The translations under genes were made by a program, and so were the position numbers. Below the pieces are notes generated by a model. It was not told the origin of the DNA. It saw only the letters and a program-made list of their open reading frames with translations, and ran no database searches. Below are positions 21,516 through 33,279 of a stretch of 64,000 bases of DNA, in pieces. Source of the DNA: Lonicera japonica. Taxonomy: Eukaryota; Streptophyta; Magnoliopsida; Dipsacales; Caprifoliaceae. How positions within the stretch are numbered: the first letter of the stretch is position 1; each line of letters begins with the position of its first letter. Location of the stretch: positions 22,959,901 to 23,023,900 of the forward strand of contig CM038469.1 in assembly GCA_021464415.1 (NCBI GenBank). The letters run 5' to 3'.

Positions 21516-23493
21516 AGTGAGCTGGGCAACAAAAAATATCACTTTCTTCCATGTAAACTTTCAAACTTTTCATTCTCTTTCTAGTATATCTCTTTGTTTC
21601 TCACATATTTACCTTCTAGCAATCCTGTTGGTCATGTATTTCGTGATGATCAGCTGTAGCCGTTTCTTGTATGATGCGCCTTTCTTGATGACGAATGGTT
21701 ATGTGTGGATTTTGAGAGATCCCCTGGGGCAAAACGGATTTGATAAAGATTGATGTATCATCAGATAGCACTTTGGCCTTTATTGGAAGGTCATTCGTGG
21801 TGTATAATATAGCCTTTGGCACACAAGATTCTCCGAAGTATACGGGTACGTTTCAATTCAAATTTCTCGTTTTGAGAAGATTATGCGAATATGTTGTTTA
21901 TGCTAGAAAACATGAGATATGCATGCAATGTGGTGGGTCTGGGGGCCTTTGCGCAATTTTGATTTATGAAAATGTTTTTGTAAAGTATTCAGATTTTAAC
22001 ATCACCCCAGTTTAAAATACCCCCAATTTTTATTTTTTTTTATACGAAAATAACACATGCGCCCCATCTTAGAGTCAACAGATGCTGGATTTTCTCCAAA
22101 TTACCACTGGATTATGGAATGTACTTCTACCCTCGGTGAGAAGCTTCATCCGTGCGACGTATTCTGCTTTGATTAGGTTATTCCACATCTTGATGGCTAC
22201 GGCTCGTTTACCTTACAAGACTTCAGACGTATCAATTGGGCTGTACATCTACCCTCAGTGAAAAGCTTCATCCTGGACGGACAGCACGTTTTGGTTTTAT
22301 TGGATTACTCCACATCTTGGTGACTATGATTCATTCACTTCGTAAGGCTAATGAGAGATAGTGATGGCCAAGGATATCTTTGCATGACCGGTCTTCTTTG
22401 CACTTCAACACGAACTTCTCCATGCGATCTAGCTTTCTTCAATGCATCTTTGGTTTCCTTAGTTTGGGATTTGTCAGTTGTTCTTGCCTGCACGACTGAC
22501 CGAATAAGGATGAAAGACAAGTCTTTTGGCCATACTAATTCATCTAAGCGTCCGCATTTGGATAAGAGTATGAGATGGGGCTTTGAAGATGCCATTCCGT
22601 CAAAGTATCTATATTGGATCTTCCACTCCATATTTAGAATTGTTCTTCCCCCATTTTTGAGTCACATTCAGAGTTTTGATATTGACCCATCGAAGTATCA
22701 GCTTTTGAATCTTCCCCAGTCTTTATCTCTTGTTGCATCCTCACAAAGAGCTTTGATCTCATTTGAAGCTTTCTTTTCCAATGCCTATTCAAAGTGATTC
22801 GTTCCCTCTTTTGCAATCTCCTTCGGAGTCTCAATCTTACTCGAAACCTTGTAGCTTAAGTGTCTTCACTGGCTCCTTCTACCTCAAGAGTACTTCATGC
22901 CCCCGTACCCTTTATGTGTCAGGTTTTCCTTTGAAAAATTTCCTTGGAATTATTATATTTATGTAGTATGGGTGTTTTCAAGCTCATTTTTATATATTAT
23001 TTCATGAAAATGTTAGTGTTTGTAATGTGCATTTTATTCATGAAAGTATTGGTTATTATATAATATACTTTATGCGCAATTTACCCCCAGACCCATGCAA
23101 ATGCAAATGCAAAGATCGTTCTTTCCGAGAATCTGGCAATTATAACGGATAATTCATATTTTATTTTGTTTCAGCTGAGAGAAATCTTAAAACAAATTTG
23201 CTCGAGACTTTTATCAAGATTTGTCCTTTTCTCCACACCTTACCGCATAAACTTCTCTTTACAAAATCTTTCATTACTCCTCGAACTGACTTGTGCCATT
23301 AAATGAACCATTCTTCCAATCCTTCATTATCTCATAGTGGGTGAATGAGATTTTTTTATTAGAATAGACCGGGCCTGATGTCACTTCTCAGGTTGCCTAC
23401 GTTCCCCAATGCCCTAAAACATTCCAAAAAATTCAATATGGGGCTCAGGTCTTCGTAGTTCATGTTTACAAATAACAAATGACAAATCTTCAA

Positions 23494-25209
23494 TCACTGA
23501 TGGTTTAGAGGAGACGGGTCTGGTATCTTCCCTACTTGGATAAGGTCCTGAATAGCATGCCGAAGAGCCATGCAATTGTCGGTCGTGTGCCCCACATTCT
23601 GATGGTATTCGCATGTTTCATTGAGGTTCCAATTAGTCGGGACTGGATTGGGTATTGGTCGTGGGTTCAGCGGATAGATCATCCCAACATCCTTCAACTC
23701 CTTATATACTTTGCTTAATGGACCTGGCAGTTGTGAGAAATCCCTTTTCATATGTCGGACTCGATTTACTCCCCTATTGTTGCTGTAATCCTGGTATCCT
23801 GAAGGAGAAATGTTGGTGACTTTGGCGAAAGGATTGGCAGAATAGTCAATGTTCCTTTGAACAAAAGGGTTGTATGTCGAAATCTGGTTCGCAGCCGGGG
23901 TTGAAGCTTTCTTATATTGTGCACTTACCTTTATTGCTTCAGCTTGTTTATCCAATTCTTCTTCTATCTCATTTCCCACATGCAACAAGGCTTTGAAGTG
24001 GCCAAAGAATTGGTGACCCATCTTATTTCGAATTTCTGCCTTCAGATTCTTGACGATCATTCCCAATTGCTCCTCTTCATCCATTCGCTCCACCATTTGT
24101 GTAGCGAGTGCCCTCCACCTTGTCACAAACTCACTCAAATTTTCATCCTCTTTCTGCTTTGCCATTTCAAGGTGTTTGCGAGTAATCTTTAATTCTTCGT
24201 TTGTCTTGTATTGGGCAATAAACTCATTCACAATACTGGTCCATGACTGCACCCGATGTTTCTCTAATCCCAAGAACCAACTTTGGGCTGATCCGGCTAG
24301 AGTTAAATGAAAAGAGTTAGCTAACTCAGCCTCACCTATATCGTAGATCTTCATCGCTCGTACATAAGATTTTAAGTGCAACTCTGGTGGCGTTGTTCCT
24401 GTGAACTTCTCTATTGCGGGCATCTTAAACCCAACTGGATAATGGGCTTCTGGGTAAAGATTATAACTCTGGAGTTGTGTCAGGTCATTTGATCCCTCAG
24501 CTACCTTCTGAGTTAAGGCCTTCAATTGTTCCTTAAGCTCGTTTAAAGCCTCATTCCTTTTCGGAATCACCTCTTGTGGAAGAATGGCATCACCCTGCAC
24601 ACTCACCGGACGCGGAATAGGGTCGTAGTATGGATCATGATAAGGATGATGTGGTGGTTGCCATTGTTGAGCGGGTTGGGCTGCTTCGGGTTGGACTTCT
24701 TGGTGTAGCCAATTCTCGATCGGATCAGGTCGCCTATGTGGAGTATGTGGTTCAATAGGAGTTCGAATATCTGAATGAACAGATAGTGGCGCGGGCGGCA
24801 CAAGCGGGGCCTCTTTTATTGGCTCATTCATAACTGGTTGACCATGAATAGGTGGCGGTATAGGTGGTGCAGGCGGTGTCCCTTTTGTTGGCTCATTCAT
24901 AACCCGTCGACCTCTGTCTATTTCCTCCAGCCGAGCCTTGGTGGTTCGTTGATCATCTACTAGCAATGCTAGGCTCTTGCTAATGTCCCCAAGCATTCGG
25001 TACATCTCTTCTGGGGTTGGTATGGTTATGGTATCCGACCCTGATACAGTGTTTGTTGGATCCACAGAAGTGTGCCCTGGCGGCATTCCCAGATTAATAT
25101 TCTGTTGAGACACCCCTTGATTTTGGTAGGAAGGACCCGGTGGCAGATCCACTGCAGCGAAAGAGTTTCCAGTGACCCTATTCGAAGTTTGTGGCTGTTG
25201 GTGTTCCAT
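23494..25209 (-). CDS. gag: Tat/Ogre Gag (capsid-nucleocapsid precursor), intact
   Basis: Gag packages element RNA into virus-like particles. The open frame from the ATG at 25209 (MEHQQPQTSN) gives about 571 residues with no stop. It has a proline-rich N-terminal third, then a heptad-rich segment (LNELKEQLKALTQKVAEGSNDLTQLQSYN). The retrotransposon Gag core follows (PELHLKSYVRAMKIYDIGEAELANSFHLTL...SWFLGLEKHR...FVTRWRALATQM). Near the end is a zinc-knuckle variant C-X2-H-X4-H-X4-C. It ends shortly after the knuckle, where Ogre-3 continues into protease. The frame is open upstream to 25344, and that stretch is conserved in the other copies, so translation may begin earlier. Sole protein of Ogre-2. 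Confidence 0.85.
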   Translation of the reverse strand: MEHQQPQTSNRVTGNSFAAVDLPPGPSYQNQGVSQQNINLGMPPGHTSVDPTNTVSGSDTITIPTPEEMYRMLGDISKSLALLVDDQRTTKARLEEIDRGRRVMNEPTKGTPPAPPIPPPIHGQPVMNEPIKEAPLVPPAPLSVHSDIRTPIEPHTPHRRPDPIENWLHQEVQPEAAQPAQQWQPPHHPYHDPYYDPIPRPVSVQGDAILPQEVIPKRNEALNELKEQLKALTQKVAEGSNDLTQLQSYNLYPEAHYPVGFKMPAIEKFTGTTPPELHLKSYVRAMKIYDIGEAELANSFHLTLAGSAQSWFLGLEKHRVQSWTSIVNEFIAQYKTNEELKITRKHLEMAKQKEDENLSEFVTRWRALATQMVERMDEEEQLGMIVKNLKAEIRNKMGHQFFGHFKALLHVGNEIEEELDKQAEAIKVSAQYKKASTPAANQISTYNPFVQRNIDYSANPFAKVTNISPSGYQDYSNNRGVNRVRHMKRDFSQLPGPLSKVYKELKDVGMIYPLNPRPIPNPVPTNWNLNETCEYHQNVGHTTDNCMALRHAIQDLIQVGKIPDPSPLNHQ

Positions 25210-26225
25210 ATCAGCTGTTGTATCCGGTCGAACCAATCTACCAGTGCTGTCTCTTCCAGCCCAAATGGAAGCCAGATCGAATATAAGTCTTCCGAAGGAG
25301 AAAAGGACAAATCCCGATGCGTATAGAATTTTTCCCAAAAACAAAAGAAAATATGAACCTTTAATACTTGCCAGATTCCCAGAAATACATCGATCGAGAA
25401 GACGCTAAACACACAAAAAGTTTTCTTTAGGTGAGATCGAAATCAGACCAACGGCGACAACTTGAGAGCCCCGTATAGAGGTAGGGTATGAACAAAATTC
25501 CTTGGGTTCCCTGACCATCTATAGTTTTGGAAAATCATTTTGAAAAGAGTTTTCAGAAAAATCATTTGAAAATACGGGAAATTCTCTCCTCATGAGTTGC
25601 TTTATTCATGGAATCAGGGCCTTCGCACACTAGATTCTCACGACTGTCGGTCATTAAAACAATGCAGAAACTCTTTGTGTTCTAAGCTGACTCCCCTATA
25701 TGAAAGCGTGGTTGAATAGGGTAAGGTTTAAGGCTCCCTCCTATTTGGCAGGTCTTACGATATACCTCAAGAGCGCAGGTACGTGTAAGAACCTTTTGAT
25801 ATACCTCCCGGGTACGTGAGTGTTCTCGTCACTCAATATACCTCGGTAAGTACTTGGCCAAGGAGAGTGGTCCCAGGCGCTTTTGGCTAGTGCAGACCCG
25901 CAAGTCCGCGGCCTAGTCACGACTCTGGTCCCGAGGTTGATAGGGTAAATTCACACTCGCGAAAATGCATGATAAGACGTGAGTGCGTGCAAAATAACAA
26001 TCTGGCAGTTCATTATTGATCAATGCCTTAGGATTTGTTACGGTATTTTACCCAATTTTAATTATGAAAAAGATTTTCCTCACATAATTAACAAAAAAAA
26101 AGGCATCAAGGTATCCACCTATATCGCTTCTATGTTATCCTAGGACTAAGGCTTACAAGACCTATACCTAATAAATAATAGGAATTAAATATATGATCCA
26201 TTATATAAGAGCTTAGTTCTCGACG
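25210..26225 (-). other. Ogre-2 5' leader
   Basis: Non-coding or weakly coding region between PBS and gag, collinear with leaders of Ogre-3 (53282-54314) and Ogre-4 (62905-63921). The part next to gag (25210-25344) encodes LASIWAGRDSTGRLVRPD in frame with gag and is conserved between copies mainly at the amino-acid level. The distal part is a long untranslated leader; ATG codons outside the gag frame are present. Confidence 0.6.
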
Positions 26226-26243
26226 TCCCCAGCAGAGTCGCCA
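26226..26243 (-). other. Primer binding site of Ogre-2
   Basis: Minus strand TGGCGACTCTGCTGGGGA, one base from the 5' LTR end. tRNA-Arg type, as in the other Tat/Ogre copies. Confidence 0.8.
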
Positions 26244-26244
26244 C

Positions 26245-27605
26245 TGTGAGAGAATCCGGACCCGCGACCCGAGAGAAGAATAAGAGTCCTCGTTCTCGGT
26301 TTTATTTAAAAACGTGTTTTTGTAGAGTCACCAGTTTGTTTTACGAGAAAACAAACAAAAGATCATACGAAGAGTAATTCGATAATGAACTACCTTTCAT
26401 ACGTTTGAAACCAGAGATTTATTTTGAAAATTGACTTTGCTAGGGTTCGGGAACTACGTTACGAATTGGGAAGGTGTTAGGCACCCAATTCGCCCTTTCG
26501 GTCTCTTAATGGATCATGTATCTAATTCCTATTTTAGATATCTTGCAAGTAGTTTGAATTGTTTTCAGAATAGTCCTTTCCAGATAAATTCAATTTAAAA
26601 CAATATTTTGAAATTAGACTCGAGCTTTGCGAGCGCCTACGTATTCATTCGTAGAATGAAATCAGAGTCTCGTAGTTCCCTTATTTTGGAAACTGTTTTT
26701 GTATTTTTATTTTTTTTTGTTTTGAAAACGTGTCAAAACGGATTTTAGATTTCTTGTAAAATTTAGAAAGGATTTATTTTAAAAACAATGAACTTCTTTG
26801 CAAGTTATCTAATTTTCAGTATTAAAAAGGAATTTTAAATGCAGTATTGAAATTCAGAAAGGTTGTAGAAAAACGTACCTGATGCGCTTGAAGAAGAAAT
26901 GAGAGCCTTGCCTTGTTGCCTTGCTTGCTTCCTTCTCTCTCTAGAGCTTTCTCTCTCTAGATTTTCTCTCTCTAAAGCTTTCTCTTACTAACTTTCTCTC
27001 TCCAAAACTTTCTCTCTCTAAGACTAACTTTCTCTCTCTAGAAATTCCCTCAAGAAAACCTTTCTAATAATTTTGACAGAATCTCAACTTACTAGAAACA
27101 CTATTGAGTGTTGATGCCCTCAAATGGGAGCTCAAAGGTCCTATTTATAGCAAAAAATCCGCCAGAAACGCTCCAAAGGAGACCAACCGCAGGGGGTAGC
27201 CGCAGGGGGTGCGGCTAGGGCGTGCGACTAGGGCGTGCGGTTGGGTGCCAGCCGTACGGTTGGGAGCCAGCCGTGCGGCTAGGGGGCGACTGTGCGGCTA
27301 GGGCATGCGGCTAGGAGGCGACTGTGCGGCTAGGGCGTGCGGCTCGGGCTTGCGGCTCGAAGCCAACCGTACGGTTGGGAGCCAACCGTGCGGCTAGGGG
27401 GCGACTGTGCGGCTAGGGTGTGCGGCTCGGGCTTGCGGCTCGATCCCCGTCCTGGTAAGCGAAGTGGCAACAAGCTTGCGGTAGATTCCTAACGCGCTCG
27501 AAAATCAGGGCTTTTCCTAACAGTCTCCTATATGCATGACGACTCAAGACTTGATGCGGAATGCTTGTTAGGTTCACACGAGGGTCGTGGATTGGGGTGT
27601 TCACA
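26245..27605 (-). repeat. Ogre-2 5' LTR
   Basis: Plus strand TGTGAGAGAATCC...GGTGTTCACA. It aligns throughout with 17858-19225, with a GA insertion near its inner end and few substitutions. Minus-strand TATA box at about 27141-27149; palindromic promoter block about 27180-27440. Confidence 0.9.
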
Positions 27606-28020
27606 GAACCACCATGTTATGGTCGGTTGTTTTGCAAGCTTTAGCTTCCACCCATTTAGAAACATAATCTACAGCAACTAAAATATAAAGATTACCAAAT
27701 GAGGGTGGGAAAGGTCCCATGAAATCAATACCCCAACAATCAAAGATTTCAAGATTTAAGATGGGGTTGAGTGGCATCATGCTTCGTCTTGTTATTCCCC
27801 CAAGCATTTGGCATCTCGAACATGTTTTGCAATAGTGGTGCATGTCTTTGAACAAGGTTGGCCAGTAAAGCCACATTGAAGAATCTTTGCCATAGTGTTT
27901 TTGGAAGAGAAAGTGGCCACCACAAGCTTCGGTGTAGGAAAAGGTGAGCACGCTTTCAACTTCTTCGTCTGGAATGCATCGACGGATGATTTGATTTGAG
28001 CAATATTTAAAAAAAAATGG
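27606..28020 (-). pseudogene. pol: Athila integrase, N-terminal zinc and core start
   Basis: Continues the integrase of 17103-17857 across Ogre-2. It reads [14 protein letters not shown]...ACGGHF then [20 protein letters not shown] (HHCC zinc region) and [33 protein letters not shown] (first two catalytic-core strands with the first aspartate). A frameshift separates the zinc region from its start (CSDQIIRRC). At 28020 the copia LTR begins after target AATGG. Confidence 0.8.
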
Positions 28021-30557
28021 TGTTGGGAATTAGGACAGCAAACATGCATCGCATACACAAAATTTCTGCACTAATCATTAAACCCTAGGATCTATACCGT
28101 TCAATAAAATCGACAGAAAATATACCTTGTATGAGATTTCGAGTTAATGAAACGAACAGGATGGATTTGATCCTTTTATTGTGGTCGTCCTAGCATAGAA
28201 AATACGACGCCTCTACAGTGTGCACACACAAATGAGATCCGATCTTTGCTTGGTGTACTAGCACCTATTAAGGTTATCTCACTTATTTCGCCTCAACTCT
28301 CTCCCTTGACGGCCAAGAAGAACAAAGGTTCCCTTTTAAAGGAGAACCCTAGTGAGAACCCTAAGCAACAAATGAATTAGGCCCAAGTGTGAGAATCCGG
28401 ACCCATACCCCCGAGAGAGGGAAGTCCTCCGTTCTCGATTTCACTTGAAAACTTGTTTTGTAGAGTCGCCAGTTTGTTTTACGAGAAAACAAACAAAAGA
28501 TCGTACAAAGGATAATTCGAAAATGAACTATCTTTCATACGTTTGAAACCAGAGATTTATTTTGAAAATTGACTTTGCTAGGGTTCGGGAACTACGTTAC
28601 GAATTAGGAAGGTGTTAGGCACCCAATTCGCCCTTTCGGTCTCTTAATGGATCATGTATTTAATTTCTATTTTAGATATCTTGCAAGTAGTTCGAATGGT
28701 TTTCAGAATAGTCCTTTCCGGATAAGTTTTAGTTTAAAACAATATTTTGAAATCAGACTCGAGCTTTGCGAGCGCCTACGTATTCATTCGTAGAATGAAA
28801 TCAGAGTCTCGTAGTTCCATTCGTTTGGAAACTGTTTTTTTATTTTTGTTTTTGTTTTGAAAACGTGTCAAAACGGATTTTAGATTTCTTGTAAAACTTG
28901 GAAAGGATTTATTTGAAAGCAATGAACTTCTTTGCAAGTTATCTAATTTCTGTATTAAAGGTGAAATTAAATGCAGTATTGAAATTAAGGAGGGTTATAG
29001 AAAATATACCTGATGCGCTTGCAGAGTAAATAAGAACCTTGCCTTGATTACTCCTTTCTCTCTCTAGAACTTTCTCTCTCTAGAAATTCTCTCTCTAAAA
29101 CTTTCTCTCTCAGAATTTCTCTAAAATGGCTCTCTGATAATTCTGACAGAGTTTCTACTTACTAAAGACACTAGTGAGTGTTCCTGTCCTCTCAAATGAG
29201 AGCCCAAGGGTCCTATTTATAGCAAAAATCTCACCAAAAACGCTCCAAAAGAGGCCAACCGCAGGGGGTAGCCGCAGGGCGTGCGGCTAGGTCGTGCGGC
29301 AGGGGGTAGCCGCAGGGCGTGCGGTTAGGGCGTGCGGCTGGGGCGTGCGGTTGGGGCGTGCGGCTGGGGGCTGCGACAGGGGCGTGCGACAGGGGGGGCC
29401 AACCGTACGGCTGGCCGGTAGCCGTACGGTTAGGGGCGTGCGGCTGGCTCACCAAAAAAATGTAAAAAAACTAACGGGGCGCTGCCCCGTCCTAGTAAGC
29501 GAAGAGGCCACCAAGGTTATGTCAGACTCCCAACGCGCGCGAAATTGGAGTCTTTCCTAACGGTCTTCTATATGCATGATGACTCAACACTTGACGTGAG
29601 ATGCTGATTTTAAGAAAAGCAGTGTTCGCACGAGAGTCGTGGATTGGGGTGTTCACACCAAGTTCAACTTGGTCCATTTTAATTCGTTTTTGATCCAACT
29701 CGTTTTGGTGTGCGACCCTGTAGGTTTATACTCTTTAGCAGTATAATTAAAAGCCCGTTTTCTTATACGAATATTAAGCGGTATCTAGTAAAACATTACT
29801 ACTACCCAAAGGGTATAAAGGTCAATATGACACAACCTTAAATTGATATTCCACATATTAACTCCTTTCGTCAACCGATATCTAGATTGAACACAAGACT
29901 AGGCAAGTGTCATTCTTGTATAGTTCAATCTTTATTTCTTGATCTCTAAGTATAATTAATCTAATACAAATGACACCTCATTTGTGCATGGCCATGCAAA
30001 TATTAATTATACTTATCAAGGGGCCCATAGACATCTCTCTCATTATATGAGAGTGACAAATCCCATCTTGATCAACCACATACCTCTACATAGTTTATAG
30101 TATGTTTGATCATTATCTTTATAATTACTCGGTCAAGAGCAATGTTTGATAATGCCTGACATACTAATCCCTATGTTGGTAACCATGACGATCTCAGGTC
30201 TAAGGATAATACGATATCACAAATGGGGAACATCACTGATGACATTTTGTAACAGTCCTCGCAATGTCCCCAAAGCGGGTCGGTCGAATACTTTGTTGCC
30301 TAACAAGTATCAGTGTGTTCAGCTTGATATCTCCATATCTATGACTTGTGGAACAAAGTCATCAGTTGACCCATACTCCAATCATTATATCAATGTGATC
30401 CTAGATTATTGACACATGATTAGGGACATCAAAATAATATTATTATAACATTACCATTATCCCACAATTAAGTCACGTACTTGATGACCTAGTATTAATA
30501 TATATTTTTTATTAGAGAAAATAAAGTAAAATGAAATAAACTTTATTAATAACAATA
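28021..30557 (-). repeat. Copia 3' LTR (interrupted and truncated)
   Basis: Pieces 28021-28387 and 29663-30557 align with the 5' LTR copy (34946-35993 plus 56357-56567). It starts TGTTGGGAATTAGG. The inner end stops at AACAATA (30557) and jumps directly into RT; the counterpart continues 61 bp to CTCTTTCA. Confidence 0.8.
28388..29657 (-). mobile_element. Solo LTR of Tat/Ogre family
   Basis: 1270-bp LTR (TGTGAGAATCCGG...GGTGTTCACA) inserted in the copia LTR with perfect TSD CCAAG (28383-28387, 29658-29662). No internal sequence accompanies it, the expected result of LTR-LTR recombination. Contains the palindromic promoter block (about 29255-29445), TATA at about 29212-29220 and CT-rich tract. 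The uninterrupted site is seen in the other copia LTR (35300-35330). Confidence 0.92.
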
Positions 30558-33279
30558 TTTGCCATATTTCATAATCATAATATGCGGCAATGCTTAAAAG
30601 GATCCGGATTGATCTAAACATGGCAACTAACGAAAAGGATTCATCATAGTCAATACCATGGATTTGTCGATATCCTTTTGCAACTAATCGAGCTTTATAG
30701 ACATCGATCTTGCCATTTTTATCAATCTTAATTTTGAAAACCCATTCGCAACCTATGGCTCTACGGCCATCTGGCATGTCAACCAAGTCCCATACTTGAT
30801 TGTCATGCATGGATTTTATTTCGGATTTCATAGCTTCTAGCGATTTCTCGGAACTAGAGCTCTTAATTGCTTCTTTGAAAGTCAAGGGCTCATTGTTGTC
30901 TAACAACACTATGTCTTGCTCATCTGAGATGAATAGTGATAATCTCTTAGGTTCGCGACGCGGCTTATTTGACCTTCGTAAGATTGTTACTTCTTCAGGA
31001 GTTTCTACAACTATTTGCATACTTTGCTGGGGCTCTTCATTAAGATTATTACTATTATCTCGAACTTCTTCAAGATGTATCGTGCTCCCACTGTTCTCTT
31101 TGGAAAGAAATTTTCTTTCTAAGAAAACTCCATTTCGAGCTACAAACACTTTGTTCTCGGTTGGATTATAGAAATAATATCCTTTAGTTTCCTTAGGATA
31201 TCCAACAAAGAAGCATTTATCAGATTTGGGTTCCAATTTAGTTGTGATTAGTCGTCTGACGAAAACTTCACAACCCTAAATCTTCAGAAAAGACAGACTT
31301 GGAACCTTTCCAGTCCATAACTCATGAGGTGTCTTTTCTACAGCCTTAGATGGAGATCTGTTTAGTGTGAACGCTGCAGTTTCAATAGCATATCCCCAAA
31401 ATGATATTGGAAGAGATGTCTGACTCATCATTGATCGAACCATGTCCAACAGTGTTCGATTTCTCCTTTCAGATACACCATTCCATTATGGTGTTCATGG
31501 TGGAGTAAGTTGTGAAATAATTCCACAACTTTTAAGATGATCATTGAATTCTTGGCTTAAGTATTCTCCTCCTCGATCTGGTCGAAGAGCTTTAATATTC
31601 TTGCCAAGTTGATTTTGTACCTCATTTTGAAATTCCTTGAACTTTTCAAAAGATTCTGATTTATGTCTTATCAAGTAAACATAACCATATCTACTGAAAT
31701 CATTAGTAAATGTGATGAAGTACTGATATCCTCCTCTGGAAGTTGTGTTTAGTGGTCCACATACTTCAGTATGAATGAGGGCCAAAAGCTCACTTGCCCT
31801 ATCATTGTTACCATTGAAAGGGCTCTTAGTCATCTTTCCCAATAAACAAGATTCACATCGTTCAAAAGACTGGAAATCAAGTGAATTTAGAAAACCATCT
31901 TTATGAAGCTTCATCATGCGTTTCTCATTTATATGGCCTAAACGACAATGCCATAAATAAGTAGGATTCGAATAATCAGACTTGATTTTCTTGTTACTTA
32001 TGTTATAAGCAGGTATTTCAAGATTTAGAATATAAAGATCATCCAATAATTGTCCAAAACCATAGTGCATATTATTCAAAGAAAATGAACAACGTTTGTC
32101 CTTAAAATTGAATTCAAACCCTTCTTCGTCTAGCAAAGAAATAGAAATAATGTTTCTACTAAAAGCAGGCACATAGTAACAATTATTTAATTCTAAAATC
32201 AATCCTGAAGGCAAAGGAATCTCAAATGTTCCTACAACTAGAGCGGCAACTTTTGCTCGATTTCTAACGCGTAGGTCCACTTCTCCTTTAGCCAGCTTCC
32301 TACTCCTTTTGAGTCCCTGTACATTTGCACAATTGTGAGATGCACTTCAAGTATCTAATACCCAAGAAGTAGAAGAAGCTGAAGTAATATTTACTTCTAT
32401 AACGTAAGTACCTGAAGACGAAGGGGCTAGTCCCTTCTTTTTGTCGTCAAGATATTTCTTGCAGTTTCTCTTCTAATGACCCTTTTCATTACAGTGAAAA
32501 CATATCATTTCAGCTTCTGGATTAGGCTTGGGCTCAATATTTTTTTTCTTGTTGTTCCAGTTCTTAAGTGGAGCTTTACCCTTGCCTTTGGCATTGGACT
32601 TTCCTTTGCCATTTCCACCTTTCTTGAAACCCTTTCCCTTTTGAACCATCAGAACATTATTCTTACCTTTCTTAACAATGTTCTGCTCAGCTATTTTCAG
32701 CATCCCATGCAGCTCAGTTAATGTCCTTTCCAGGCTGTGCATATTGAAGTTCATAATGAAACCATCATATGACTCAGGCAGCGACTAGAGAATGACATCA
32801 GTGGCCAACTCTTGGCTAATGGTTGTCCCCAACCTTTCAAAGTGATCAATGTATCCAATCATTTTGAGTACATGAGGACTGACTAAGCCTCCCTCGGGAA
32901 GCTTGCATGAAAACAAAGACTTAGTAGTCTCGAAGCGTTCGACTCGAGCTTGTTCCTGAAACAAACTCTTCAGTTCCTTAACCATGTCGAAAGCATTCAT
33001 ATTTTCAAATTGCTTCTGCAGATTAGCATTCATGCTAAAAAGCATGAGACATGAAACATCTAAATCATCATTTAGATGCTTCTGATATGCATCTCTCTGT
33101 GCACGAGGGGCATTAGCTGCCAATTCTTCAGGAATAGCATTTTCGAGGAAATAATCTTTCCTCTCCTGCTTGAGAACAATTCTCAGATTCCTAAACCAGT
33201 CTAGGAAGTTGGTTGTATTTAGTTTTTCCTTCTCAAGGATAGATCGCAACGAAAAAGCGGTTGTGTTATTGTTCATCAT
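30558..33279 (-). pseudogene. pol: Copia Gag-protease-integrase-RT (truncated)
   Basis: Single minus-strand frame throughout: Gag (from 33279, MMNNNTTAFSLRSILEKEKL), K/G-rich linker and CFHCNEKGH knuckle (about 32480), protease region (SWVLDT then a stop), GAG-pre-integrase (YLWHCRLGHINEKRM...CESCLLGKMTKSPF), integrase core (HTEVCGPL...FTNDFSRYGYVYLI...LRPDRGGEY) and the start of RT (IGCEWVFKIKIDKNGKIDVYKARLVAKGY...YYDYEIWQ). RT is cut off at 30558 before its catalytic motif. There is no frameshift, but at least six nonsense codons (about 32785, 32472, 32345, 31493, 31487, 31276), most of them explainable as C-to-T deamination (CAG, CAA or TGG to stop). Confidence 0.85.

Larger units (their letters stand above)
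19226..23493 (-). other. Ogre-2 3' region: repeats, hairpin, no pol
   Basis: About 4.3 kb without a supportable gene. Contents: a PPT candidate at 19226-19242; scattered TACCCTC(A/T)G nonamers (for example 19455, 19511, 19547, 20832, 20901, 22250); a tandem-repeat zone (19690-20490); a T-rich segment 20960-21300 shared with Ogre-3 (41640-42020); a strong hairpin (21447-21515); and a short duplication around 22125-22330. The end (23340-23480) matches the sequence following integrase in Ogre-3. Plus-strand ORFs of about 150-217 codons here resemble no family I know and lie in low-complexity sequence. Confidence 0.6.
17858..27605 (-). mobile_element. Ogre-2: gag-only Tat/Ogre element
   Basis: A 9.75-kb insertion with LTRs 17858-19225 and 26245-27605, PBS 26226-26243 and a perfect 5-bp TSD GAACC (17853-17857, 27606-27610). 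The only coding region is an open gag (23494-25209). Protease, RT, RNase H and integrase are absent: sequence like the end of the Ogre-3 pol region (46240-46390) follows almost directly after gag. The LTRs look nearly identical by eye, with mostly C/T or G/A differences. I infer a young non-autonomous derivative mobilised by a full-length relative. Confidence 0.88.

Noticed and set aside
22351..22797. 148-codon plus-strand ORF, considered as a counterpart of the Ogre-3 antisense genes
   Set aside because: No similarity to PMD or DUF7745, no TATA/palindrome block upstream, overlapped by an opposite-strand ORF of similar length. Insufficient support.
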